Shown here piece by piece: positions 1 to 39,861 of a stretch of DNA of 64,000 nucleotides (position 1 is the stretch's first letter; each line of letters starts with the position of its first letter). The stretch lies in NCBI GenBank assembly GCA_022495005.1, contig JAGYXB010001072.1, forward strand, positions 1,116,001 to 1,180,000, written 5' to 3'. The notes beneath the pieces are model-generated. The model saw only the letters and a program-made list of their open reading frames with translations, searched no databases and was not told the DNA's origin. The DNA comes from Rhyacophila brunnea. Taxonomy: Eukaryota > Arthropoda > Insecta > Trichoptera > Rhyacophilidae. Position numbers and translations under genes: made by a program.

Positions 1-83
1 AAAATTATCATTGAGAAGCTAAGCCAAAAAAGTTTTGGAAACTATGGTTAAAACATATTACTGTGATTTTTTCATTGTTTTAG

Positions 84-28123
<28,040 letters not shown>

Positions 28124-31100
28124 ATGAAAAAAAAAAATATTTTTAATTTCTTATATTCCTTTAATTTTTTTTTACTACGCTGATATTATTTAGTTAAGTC
28201 ATAATTCTTTAAATATACCTACTTAAATAATTAGTTTAAAATTTAATACTGCTTTATTTTTAAGTTATTGATTTAACAGTGCAATAATATTTTCACTTGA
28301 CAAGATTGACTCTTCTTTTTTAATTTCTTCATAATACGTTTTCGAATATTAACAGGAATTATTTTAATCTATTTTCTGTATTGCTTTGTCTTCTTTTTAA
28401 TATAGATGGAACAGATTAATTATTATTGTGTTTTGTATGACAATGGTGTTTATTGAAGTAATTTTTATAATAAACATTAATTTTAACCTTCGTAAATTAA
28501 TAAATTACCTAGTCAAAAAATGTACGCATGTATAGTCTTGAACTCTCTTCCTTTTTAACTGTCTTCCATTTTATTATTGATCGTAACTTAGTGGAAAAAC
28601 CGCAGGAAATTGTAAAAATTATATACCTACCTGACGATTTAAAAAATGACAGACCTTGTCAATTAAAAAAAAATAATTATTGTTTCCATAATACAAGAAT
28701 TATTTGCGTAACAACAAAAACAAAAAAATATGATTTAATTGGTTTTTGTCATAAACAAGAATTATGCTAAAATATACCTTATGATGTGATGCAGCATGAC
28801 TAAAAAAAGATTTTCCATTACATCAGAGGTTCTAAACATTTTCTATGCCCCTACACTCTTATAAAAGTAATAATATATTTGAAGATGAATTGGTATAATT
28901 TACACTTTCAAATCTAACTGAAAAGAGTTTTTCAGTTTGAGAAGTTGTGTGTAGATAAAATTTAATGAGATTTTTAATCCTGGCTTTCAATCATGATGAA
29001 TTTGGTCAGGAAAATCAATTGGGCAATCTCTTTTTTTTCATCAAAGCAACAAATTCACATTTATTTCCAAGCAGTCATTACAAGTGCCCTGTCAATGACT
29101 TTGATTTCCTTTGTCATATTACCTCGATTTAGAACCCCTGCATTGCATGAACATTATCACATGATATAAGTAAAAAAATTAGGGAAATTAGGGAAAATTA
29201 AAAACAACGGTTTCACACAGATGGAGATTTTTCTACTTACCCATGGAAATCATTTTCATCTTTGTAAATTTAGATATTTATTAGTAATCATTTCAAAATA
29301 TATGTAATGAATGATTAGTATTGCGAAATATTGATAAAGAGTTTTCCTTGACGCCGTTTTTCTTATTTTTTTTTTTATTTAGAAAATACGACAAGGAACT
29401 GAATGAAAATTTTAGTGATATAGAAAATTCTTAGCTGTAATATAGTTAGTAATGAATTATTTATTAATTGTAATGAACGGATCAAAATTGGGAATTGTGA
29501 ATTCCGAAAGAAATGCACTGACATCTAAATGAATTTGGGTAGACTAGTGATAGTAAATAATTTATAACCTTACAAAAATGTTTACAAAACTGACTATTCA
29601 ATATAAATATAATATACCTATATAAATATAGAACCATTAACTTGTTGTACGTAACGTAGTAGATTGACCAATATATAGAGATCTAAACCTTGTATTGAAA
29701 CATGTTTTTATTGTGAATTCTAAAAGAAAAGGTAAAGCCTTTTTTGATTAGAGGAATCTTTGGGATAATGGTATTTGTGACACATTGATCAGGAAATTGA
29801 GAATATAATTCTTTATATGATGCATTTATTGTGGTGTTGAAAACACCCTATTCGGGTTGTAATACCTATGTAGTTATGGATCAAGCAACGTTTCTGTCAA
29901 ACTGTGTCATGCAATTAACATAATTTTTTTATATGCATACAATCAATATAATGTCATTTAACGACATAAAAATTGTATAACATAATATAGATGAATTCTT
30001 TATTATTACGCTTGAATCTTTCTATTTTGAGTTAAAGGTTCTACTAAAAGTCATTCTTAACATTTTTTTTTAATCCTATGCCGTTTGATTAGTTAATGTA
30101 TAATAGCTAAATTACATGAAGTCACGCCACGCCGACTTGCAGTATCATGCCGATCATCTTCAGCAATCATAAATAACTATCTCAATGATTCAGGTACCAA
30201 TTGATTCATCTCGGCACATGTTATGATCGTCTTATAACATTTATGTTTGTGTTGGTGATGTTTAAAATTGTCGGCAATAGTTATGAAGGTCTGGTAAAAT
30301 TCGTGTAATTTGGGCGTGACACAGTCCAATTAATGGGCTTTTTATTTCTTTCAGTTGATTGACAGATCTTATTATATTGATGTGAATTAATGTGCATTTT
30401 GGAGAGCAATCATTGCGAAAATATGGGTAACTAATGAATACGAAATGGAATTAAAATGTTGAATGTGATGAAAAGATATATATAAACAATGTTTTATCAT
30501 TTATTAAATGTAGTTAATCACTTAATCATGGTTTGATAATAATAATAAGATGCACAAATAGATTCCACCGAATCGTTAAGATCTTGTAGCTCTAGGAATA
30601 GAATTAATTAAATCCTTTTCTATTGCTTGTCTGTCATTTATTCTACACGTGAAGAAGTTGTAACTCCTGTATTTTTATTTTGAACAACTTGAAACAAATT
30701 GTTATGCAGGAAATTCATAATATTAATCTGATAAATAATTGGTATTGAATGTGATTATATTGTTTGAATAAATTATTGTATGGTGGTGTTATGTTTATAA
30801 TCAAAATGTTCCCTTCACACACATTTTTTGAATAGGTACCTAACTAAAATGTTAAAATATGTAGTTGAAATAATTTATTTTAAAATTAGATTACTATATG
30901 TAATAATTTTGTAATGTCAATTTCCAGCAAATGGGATTCTACTATTTTTCTTTATCTTTGGAAATGTGTACTTTAAATCCTGAAAAATAAATATATATAC
31001 TTACGCATATTATTAATTAAATATAGCTCGTGAATATTTTAATTATTAAGTCATTCTCATATTATATAATATATTATTAAGTAAATATTATTGGCTGACC

Positions 31101-32180
31101 GCATATAAATTTTGTCATAATCATTTGTTAAACACAACTGCACCTCAAAATGTTTTTTAAATATACATAGTATTTTTCTCAGGAAGGCCTAATATATTAA
31201 ATAATAAATAATAAATATTAATTTTTAATCCATATTAGTTCTAAGGAATACTAACTATAGAATGAGTATAGATGTCGAGAAAGCAAAGAAAGTCATATGG
31301 GCATAATTATATTATTCAATATTGATGTTTAGACTGACAGAAAATCTAATTTAGTGAATCACGTGAAAACTATGTTAATTTTTAATGTGTAAAATTAAAT
31401 TGTGCATTATGGAAAGAATCACCATTATTGGGTTTCGTAAGGTACAGGTAATTAATACATAGGTATTAAAATTGTGTTCTTGTCCTTTTCAAGTTATTTT
31501 TATACCCTATATCATTTGGAATTTTTTTTTATGTTCAGTTTTTTTTGTGTCTGTAATCACTGTAATTTGAAAAACAATTTTAATTTTCCATTTTAACATT
31601 CCTTAAAACTATCAAAATAATTTTTAATGCATTTGCTTTATGAGAACTTCACTGTTCTCAGTTTTTGTCTGTCGTAATTTCATATTGTGTTTCCTTCATT
31701 GTTTCATTGTTTTCAAATAATTTCTAAAACCAACCAAAGATTTTAGTTTTCATTTGTTGTTGATTTGAAATAAAATTAAAACAGGGTGTCTGTTGCAAGG
31801 AAAAAGTAACTATTATACCTATAAAATAATAAATTAACTTATATTATTATCGTAGTGTAATAAATATTTAAAATTATATTTAATAACAGATGAAATAAAT
31901 AAATCATACACAAATTATTTTATTCAGATAAGCAATAAGTAATCAATTTTTGTTTAAAAATAGCCATTCATTTTGATTGTAAAATAATATGACAAGTTTG
32001 GCAATATTCCTCTATAATAATTATTATTTCACATGCATGTAAAAATAACATTATTATTTAAGTTTCAATAACAATCACAATGCATCTTTTTGTAATCAAT
32101 TATTTTAGTCACCGAATAAATAAAATGTATGTTTGTAGTGTTTGATCAAAAAATAAATGAATTATGAGACTTGTTGAATT
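28124..32180. other. HEATR5B 3' UTR and AT-rich intergenic DNA
   Basis: The stop codon at 28121-28123 is followed by an AT-rich 3' UTR with a canonical AATAAA at 28469-28474, so cleavage is expected shortly after about 28490. From there to 32180 the DNA is very AT-rich with short simple runs. I see no exon with splice sites, no transposon end and no structural RNA in it. The gap separates two convergent genes. Confidence 0.6.
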
Positions 32181-32182
32181 AT

Positions 32183-32188
32183 TTTATT
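32183..32188 (-). other. Polyadenylation signal of the minus-strand gene
   Basis: AATAAA on the minus strand, 21 nt beyond the TAA at 32210. It supports the terminal exon call because it is in the right place for a very short 3' UTR. AATAAA is common by chance in AT-rich DNA, so it is supporting evidence only. Confidence 0.5.
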
Positions 32189-32209
32189 TATAAAAATCAC
32201 ATGAATTAT

Positions 32210-33381
32210 TTATGTTACATTTGAGTTGTCTTCCCTGGATTCTGAAAATAAAAGAAATAGAAATTTTAGAGTGCTATAATTATATTACTACACCATGTTC
32301 GATCCAAAGAGTATCAGTGGGTCTATTCTATACATATGGCAGCTATCGATGGCTAAAGTGATAAATATTATCACTATTTATCATATTTATGTGTTACAAT
32401 AAGTTAACTGTCAAACCTGTTTATCTCACTCTAAAAGTTAACATAGGCACGAGGGGCTGTTAAAACATAGCACCTTTTGACAGTTTAGAGTTTAGAGAGT
32501 TAAAAACGAACAAAATGTATATGAAAAAAGTGGACAGAAAAACACAAAACGTTCAAAGACTAATCGTGGCATTTAACACAATTAAGCCAACGTCGACTCA
32601 AAATGAGCTCAACATCAGGGAATTTTGTGTCTCAAAGGTGTACGCTATTGTCAGACGCAGCTATTGACAGTCTGTGTTTTTTGAAATTCTTATTTTAATA
32701 AGGTTTGTCTTCTTGCTTAAAAAAAAAAATTATTTTTTTTTTTTAATTTTTCCGATATCTCGAGAATTTTCGAGAATTCTGTTCTGGAAATCCAGAATCT
32801 CGAGAATTCAAAATTTCATCATTTCGGGAAATCCAGAATCTTGAGATTTTCTCGGGAAATACCTAACTCGACCGCTATGCCATTGTGGGTGTACAATTAG
32901 TCATCCATAAAAAACAATATTTTAGGTATTTTATGACCCCTCATCTCCCTCTGTCACATAATCTTTTACCCCCTTTTGTGATGCCACATTTCATACAAAC
33001 CCGCTATCCCCTCCATCCTCTTACCACGTCATTATATCACACCTTTTCCCCTCTAAGTTGTGACTTCACATATGGACCCTAAATGTAATATACTTCAATT
33101 AAAATGGTTCTATCCTTGTACAATCATGATGGTATAAAACAGAAGTTCTACATTGCAAGTGTTTTCATAGATATAGAAGGAATGGGATTAACAATAATTA
33201 TAATAAAATAATATATTTATATACCTTGCTGAGACAGCAATGCCATTGATGTCCCTCTCGACCAGATGGGAGGTAATGTCGCCAGAGTTAGATAGCCAGT
33301 GTGGCCAGGCATTGTTTGCGGAGCAGACCCTGTGATGAACTGAACTTCGGTGTTGGGTTTTTCTTCAGACTGATCGCTTTT
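32210..33381 (-). CDS. Unrecognised gene, last two coding exons (minus strand)
   Basis: Penultimate exon 33381-33225 (157 nt): preceded on the minus strand by a pyrimidine tract and TTTTCAG, and followed by AAG|GTATAT. It reads KSDQSEEKPNTEVQ, then TGSAPQTMPGHTGYLTLATL and PPIWSRGTSMALLSQQ. Terminal exon 32241-32210 (32 nt): also preceded by TTTTATTTTCAG. The phase-1 junction is compatible and gives ESREDNSNVT and a TAA at 32212-32210. A minus-strand AATAAA follows at 32188-32183, so the 3' UTR is very short. The tail is Thr/Ser/Pro-rich with no domain; it has the look of the flexible end of a regulatory protein, but I cannot name it. The gene is convergent with HEATR5B. Upstream exons were not found in the window. 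Confidence 0.62.
32321..32490. repeat. Partial copy of the 47-kb foldback family
   Basis: This stretch, inside the last intron of the minus-strand gene, contains TCTATTCTATACATATGGC, then GCTATCGATGGCTA, then ATTTATGTGTTACAATAAG and TTAACTGTCAAA. These words occur in the same order in the right arm of the foldback element at 46975-47250 (read inverted). The ends are frayed, so limits are approximate. Confidence 0.6.
32755..32870. repeat. Cluster of CTCGAGAATT motifs
   Basis: Variants of CTCGAGAATT and TTTCGAGAATT, together with inverted TCTCGAGAATTC and two GGAAATCCAGAATCT words, recur about six times in 115 bp. The arrangement is part tandem, part palindromic. No family assigned. Confidence 0.5.
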
Positions 33382-34874
33382 CTGAAAATAAAGGTAAATT
33401 ATGCACATTAATAGTTAGTTAACAATATTCAACATGTCCTATTAAATCACTGTAATTGCAACATACAATCTATGAAATATATGAACAATAATGAAAAGAC
33501 TGTTTACTGGTGACAAATGAAAACTAAGATACCTATGTTAAAAACTTAAGTCATAATACAATCAAAATTTGGATTACTGAACTATACAAGATTAATAATC
33601 GGTAGTATCGGTTCAAGTAATGTTTATGCCAGCAATTACACTTCAGACATTTTACTGCACAAAGTTTGTATTAAAGAATGTCTCCAAATGATTAGCTATG
33701 ATTTTTCGTGCAGTGTCAGTTTACGTCGTAAGTCGGAGTAAAGTGTAAAGCCGGCTATAGTCTCGCATGTGTCACTGATAAAAATGAGTAAGAATTTTTA
33801 ATTGTAGACTATTTTCTATTTAAGAGTAGTTATTTATTTTTTCGTGCCCAAGTGACTGTAGTCCCCCTTACCGCAGCCCTCTCCTTATATTGAATCATTC
33901 CATCTCTCACATTATTATTATATCAAGTTCCAAGTTATTTATTTTTGATAATCAATTTTTAATAATACCTACACACCAATAGAAATCGCCAATATAAATA
34001 GTTGCTGACATTGTTTTCCGGCTCCTTTATTTATACAAAGCTCATATTACGGAGGATTGTCTAAGATTAAGTGAAAAGCTATCATTTAATTTCCTTCGCT
34101 TCCTTGAAAGTATTAAATATCCTGTTATTCTTCGAGTATGGGTTATTGAGTTGCTTAAAGTGAAGCAAACAATCATTGTCAAAAGGAAAGAAAGAGGACA
34201 GACAATGAGAGTCGTCCAGGAGACAATCATTGATTGCAGGACGAGTCCACTTTGCTGTTGTAGTGTGACCATTTGTTTATAGTTATTTATCGAGATTGGA
34301 TATTATCATGTGTGATAATAACAAAATAATTTGTGCTTTGTCTATCAGTAGTCGTTTCATCACACAGTACTCTCTGTCTCAAAAGTTGGGCGGACAGGGG
34401 ACCATAAATCCCATGAAAATCTCTGTGGTGTCTGACTGAAAGTGGTTAAATTTCTTTTGTATTATTTGAGTCGGTCTCAAAATTATATGGCAGCTGTGTC
34501 CTGAATGTATCTTCAATTTCGACACTGTTTGTCATGGAGAAGAGAGAATTTTGAAAGCAATTCTACAGACATCACAGAATAGAGCAAAACTAGTGAAATT
34601 TTTATTCTCACCGAGAGGATGCATTCTCCAATATTTATCGAATTACATAGTTTTTGTATGTTACAGTTATAGCTTAATTCAATGTGTTGACCATAGGTGG
34701 AATAGAGTTTCTATAATAAAGCTCTAAAGTCAACAACATCTTTCAAGAAGAATGTATCTCATTCCAACGCATAAAGAATGCATTCATTAAGCTTGGTAGA
34801 TGGGTAAGCTACGAGGAGCATCTTGTATACTAAACTAGATGGTCAATTGTCAACTGGAATGCCCACACTTCGGT

Positions 34875-34978
34875 GATTGGAGGGTGCTAAGAAGGATGCT
34901 AGAGCGGTCGGAAAAGATACCTGGAGGCCACTGGCCCAGGATAGAGGGAGTTGGAGGAGGCTAAGATGATGATGATAA
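34875..34978 (+). mobile_element. 3' tail of an RTE-like non-LTR retrotransposon
   Basis: One frame reads AKKDARAVGKDTWRPLAQDR then GSWRRLR and a stop at 34967-34969. This is the pattern with which RTE/BovB-like polyproteins end (DA...G...W..LAQDR..WR). It is followed at once by a TGATGATGATAATAA simple tail, as is usual for that clade. Only the last 30-odd codons survive, so the copy is severely 5'-truncated. Confidence 0.6.
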
Positions 34979-35219
34979 TAAATTAACGGTGTAGACATCC
35001 TGAGCCAACACTTTTTTGTTGTAGATTGAATATAAAAATTGACCCGTATGATTCTACATAGGCTGTAAAAATAGCAGCGACAATCGACCTACGGAGTGTA
35101 TAGGTCATGAAGTAGATATGTAGAGCATGTCTATGTAGAGCATGAGCTAGGCTAAGAAGCGGATAAATATCTTTGGAATTTATTTATCGGTTATAATCAG
35201 ATCATTAGCCTCATGGACA

Positions 35220-35455
35220 CCGTTTGCTTAACAAATTGCCACGTGCGCAACTGGTATAGTAAGAATGAGTCGAACGTCGCATAAACAAAACTCGCGCCAT
35301 GTTTGACAAATGACGGCCTGTAGTTTCGTCGCCATCTTTATTGTCGGCCATTAATTACGCGGTGGGTGGCCGACGTGTTTATGAAAGGGATCAAAGTGTC
35401 AGCCCAGGTGTTGTCACCCTTTCGATTTTTCAAGAAGTTCTTCGGCGACGAATAA
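35220..35455. promoter_or_regulatory. CpG-richer, motif-dense island (candidate regulatory DNA)
   Basis: Composition rises sharply against the AT-rich flanks. The core holds GGCCATTAATTACGCGG (homeodomain-type TAATTA), GGGATCAAAG (TCF-type), and AGGTGTTGTCACC (paired AGGTG/CACC, T-box- or E-box-like), bracketed by GAAAGGG and CCCTTTC. No ORF or transposon ends. Function is inference. Confidence 0.3.
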
Positions 35456-36054
35456 ATAATTAGAAAATTATTTTCATCAATTTGTCTATGTTCACCAAAT
35501 AAATAAGTTAATTAAAAGATTTATGACGGAGATATATGAATAATTACGAAGACACGAAAACATGGCACATTTGATAAAATTCGACAAGTTAATTAATAAT
35601 TACCCAATCAGGAATAAAAAGTTAGATTATTAATTAATACCTACAAATATTATTTATACCCGTGCCGGTCAACAAACTATCTATTGTTGTGCCAGATTTT
35701 TTTTGCGTTGCCGCGATAGTCGTCTGAAAAAGACTACCTATACAATATTTTCAAAAGCTTTATTAGTTTTACCACTTTCACCATACATTATAAGAAACCA
35801 TGGTGTATACACTACAAGCGTGTCTTGCCCTTCCAATAACTTTTTCTATCCTGAACGATCCATTGCCGGCGCTTGTCAGTTGCTATTGTCTATTGAGTCA
35901 ACAAGCTACAATTGGAACAACCTCAGAAACATACCTATTAAAACCTGGAAACATATTGGACCGAGTGGGATTACTCTGTGGGAATTCCAAATTATGTATG
36001 TTCAATAAATAGATTATTCTTAAACCCGATTCGTTAATAAATAATAATATAATA

Positions 36055-36306
36055 TTATATAATTTTAGAAAAACACTAACTGAGAGAGTATATCACAACC
36101 AACAGAAAAAACTTTTTTGAAAAAAGTAAGCCAACCGGTCGGGAATCGAACCGACATCTCCAACGGGTAAACGCCCCAAACTCGTCGCATTCAACCATTA
36201 TGCTACGGAAGACATACTAATGACGACAATATTTAATATTGAATGATATATTCTTAAATCTTGTGAATTATTCGTTTGAATAAAAGAAATAGTTAATTAA
36301 AAATAA
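36055..36306 (-). repeat. tRNA-headed repeat, copy A
   Basis: On the minus strand 36210-36130 carries RNA polymerase III boxes: A-box-like TAGCATAATGGTTGA and a perfect B box GGTTCGATTCC. A D-stem GCAT/ATGC is present, but the acceptor does not pair and the anticodon loop (GGG-GCGTTTA-CCC) lacks T33, so this is a tRNA-derived repeat and not a tRNA gene. The flank GAAAAAAGTAAG and upstream sequence match copy B at 59368-59815. The downstream flank (36241-36306) matches 59686-59749 in inverted orientation. Confidence 0.6.
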
Positions 36307-36481
36307 TATAATTTCAAAAAATGATGAATAATGTGAACCAATTTAAATATAAAAAAAATAATGGCAATGACCAATAAATTTGATGGCTTTAACATTTAAA
36401 TTGCATGATTTATGTACTGGGAATTAATTTAGAAAATTAATATAGGTTAGTAAGTAGTCAATGATATAAAAATATAGAGTC

Positions 36482-36748
36482 CAGTGTTTCTCAACCGGTG
36501 GTCCGCAGAAATTTTCTGGTGGTCCGCGAATTTTCGACGTCCAAATAAAAGCATAGCTAAAAATTTCAATAACATCTTCAAAACCCGTGCACCTGCAAGT
36601 GTTTGGGTATTGTGTTTTTGTTCTTAAAACAGATCATTGGTTTTACGTGACGAAATCAGCCGCGATCAAACGTTATTTACATACCTATTCGTATAAAACG
36701 TTACTCATATTTTCAGTGGTCCGCAGGTGTAAAAAGGTTGAGAAACTG
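36482..36748. mobile_element. hAT-type MITE
   Basis: Begins CAGTGTTTCTCAACCGGTG and ends with the inverted GGTTGAGAAACTG; CAGTGTTTCTCAAC is a very common hAT terminus. A second internal pair, GGTGGTCCGCAG at the left and GTGGTCCGCAGGTG at the right, is also present. Flanking sequence on both sides contains ATATAG, consistent with a mutated 8-bp duplication. The 267-bp body is non-coding. Confidence 0.7.
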
Positions 36749-39700
36749 AATATAGTGTGTTTTTCAGTGTTGCCAGCGATGTCATTTTCGAAATTCAGTA
36801 GATTGAGAAAAATGTATAAACATCAATTATTTTACTTGATGATCAGTAGTCTTTAAACGTATTATTGATATCTTACAAAGTACCTACTTACATATCTTCA
36901 AAAGATGTAATTGTGACCTTTAATCCAATATATATATATGTATGTATATTATTAGTACATCTACTGAAGTTTCAGTAAACATGGCAACACTGGACCACTG
37001 TTGAGCTCGGTACAAAATGGAGGACGGCAAGAAATTAAAAAAACAAAATTATTATTGTAAAAAATATAAATAAAAGACTGAGAAGAAAGAAACATAAACG
37101 TCGGTATAAGCCAACTATTCTTGGTCAATTTTCAAAATATAACTTTTCTAAAATATTTTAAGCAGTGTTATTTTACTCCCTCATCTTTTTTAAAAGAATG
37201 TCCATAAAAGAATTGATATAAAACATATTTTGATAAAAACATCTTTGTCAAAGATCTTTGATAACATGGTAACTGTAATAAGTATAAATGGTATGTTTCT
37301 TATAGTGAAGAAATCTTGAATTGCGAATATACGATCGAATAATATAATATGCAAATATATTTTATTTACTCACAAACATGTATGTGCTACTAAAAATGTC
37401 ACTGAATACGCGTTTGGCCTTTTGTCAAGCCGGAAATTCCAAAAATGTCGCGAGAGATTGATCTTGCGATTCGGTTTAAAAGGTTTCCATTAGCGGACTC
37501 ATTCGCGCGTAAGAATTGGTTCTATTTTTTCCGAACGCCATTCGGTTGTATTTGTCGACTGAAAATAATAATTAGGCAATTATCTGATATACTGTATTTA
37601 ATCTGAATATGATTAAGAATTTAGGTACTCAAAATAATTATAGAGTTGGGCCCAGGTGTCGCACGTGGTCCAAATTGGGTTTTGTGGAATTTGCGGAATA
37701 ATTGTAGAAAAGATATTTTTTTATACGTATGAGACTCTCTATTATTTCTTAATTATGTTAAAGAAATTATTAATGTTTTAAACCTCTCAATCTAAATCAT
37801 CTATAATAGTGTATTCCAATCTATCTGTCACGGGGATAACTCAGGTGTGCCGTGAAAAATTATGGAAAACTGTAATAAGTGAAAATGTGTTATAATTTCA
37901 AGCAAAACTTGTTAACTTAATGTTGGTGTGTCGCGAAATCCTGATTAGTTTTAAAGTGTGTCTTTAACTGAATGTTGAAAAAACATTTATCTAAAGCAAA
38001 GCCATATTTTGAGACCGTCGTAATGAATATTATTTAAATGTTGTCATTAGCAAGGATTAAAGAAAGAGGGTGCAAAATAATATAACTTGTATTCAAAGTT
38101 GTTTCTTTAAAAATGACAACTATAAAAAACTTGTACACATTTGTCTAGCTTAGATATTTATTTTATCTTATATAAAAACATTTAAGTATAATATACAAAA
38201 CATTTATAATATATACACTATTTATAACATACAAAATATGTTTAATATACAAGTAAGGAGCTACATAGATTTTGATTCTAGTGTACAAAGTTTTGACTAA
38301 ATTCCAGTCCGTGGAAAAATAATCTCATCACATCTTGATGTATAAATTACGAGATACTGTGTATTTATAATATGTTTAGAATATTTTGCAATGGAATGAC
38401 GTAAATATTCCATTTAATTGGCCATTGATGTGTCATTAAAAGTGTTATCTATAAATCAATGGCTGAATGATGAAGCAACTAAAACGTACTTAAACGCAAT
38501 GAGAAATGTGCGGGTATAATTGTATTTATTTAATACATTCGTGAAAGCTGAATTGTACCTAGCTATATAATAAATGTATAATTAATTTAATATGGCTGTT
38601 TGACTTTTAACCCTTCACCTTGATAAAACTGCTGACTCCCTTCCAATATTGATGACTAGAGAAGGAGCACAGGAGACTGGTGAAGGAGGCCAATGGTTGA
38701 GTTGAGCTCCAACGCTACCGGGAGAAGTAGACATTGTTTGTCCGTCAATTCATATTTTTTTTCTCTGGCGTAACAGCCCAAAGTGGACCTCGACCGCATC
38801 AAGCAGATTCCTTCACCGTGTCCGGTCCTCCGATATCTTTATCTTATGACGATGTTAGGTTCATCAAATAGCTTATAGATTTAATGATCACAACATCGTC
38901 ATCAGATCCATCCTTGCAAATGGGGAAAAGTATTAGGATTTAGCAAGATTCTACGCCCAAACACAATTAAAAGCAAAAACGATACTTACCTATTTTACTA
39001 CCACAAATTACATTTAGGTCAGACGAAGTGTAGGACTAAAAAAGTATTTATTTAGTACATCTGATGATTATCTTATTGCAAGAAACAATAATTAATACAT
39101 TGCGTTCGCTAGGAAACAAGCGATGTTCAGTTATTATTATTAATTACAAGAAAATCAATCGCCCACATAACGAAATTACACATACACAAACACATACATT
39201 ACAGGTAGGTACATTTTATAAAAAATAGTATATTTTATTCAATTTACCGCATTTGTTGTATTTTTTCTCGTATTTTTTTTATTATGCAACATTAACATAG
39301 CTTTAATTTGGTAACTAGTAATTTAATAGCTTAATCAGGACGAATCAGCTGTTGTAGCTCTCTGCAAGTGAATCTAAGTGTACACATATTATATTATTTA
39401 ATACTACATGCATGTTTTTTTTAAATATGCATTCAATGAATACTCATTGATTGAAAATTAATAAAATTGATGAGCTAAGATTGCATTTTCAGTATTAAGT
39501 TAAATTGTTGGGTATTTTAATAAGTAGGTAATTATTATTTAAATGTATGTAGGTAACCAATTAAAAATTCTAAACAATTTAAAGTATTTATATTTATAAT
39601 GTTTTTAATTGATATTACTTACAATACCTACTTGCTTCATTAGGTTTAATTCTTTTTTTAAACACGATAGTATGACGTTATGAGTTTTGACAATAAAAAT

Positions 39701-39861
39701 AGTCCCACAATGAAAATTTAAATCTACTGGCTCCATGTACATCTTGCTTACAGAGCTTGAAAATATTGATAAGGTTGCTCAATTCGAATTTAGAATCATT
39801 CGAAATTCAGTAAGTGGACCGATGCATATAATATATATATATATATATATAAGTATATATA
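36749..39861. other. Gene-free AT-rich stretch
   Basis: No exon or element ends recognised. A GC-richer patch at 38640-38850 (TGGCGTAACAGCCCAAAGTG) has the look of an old repeat. The right end is an (AT)n run at 39830-39860 that borders the Helitron. Confidence 0.4.

Noticed and set aside
36130..36210. Functional tRNA gene on the minus strand
   Set aside because: A and B boxes are good, but the acceptor ends do not pair and the anticodon loop lacks T33; a related copy at 59430-59503 shows it is a repeat.
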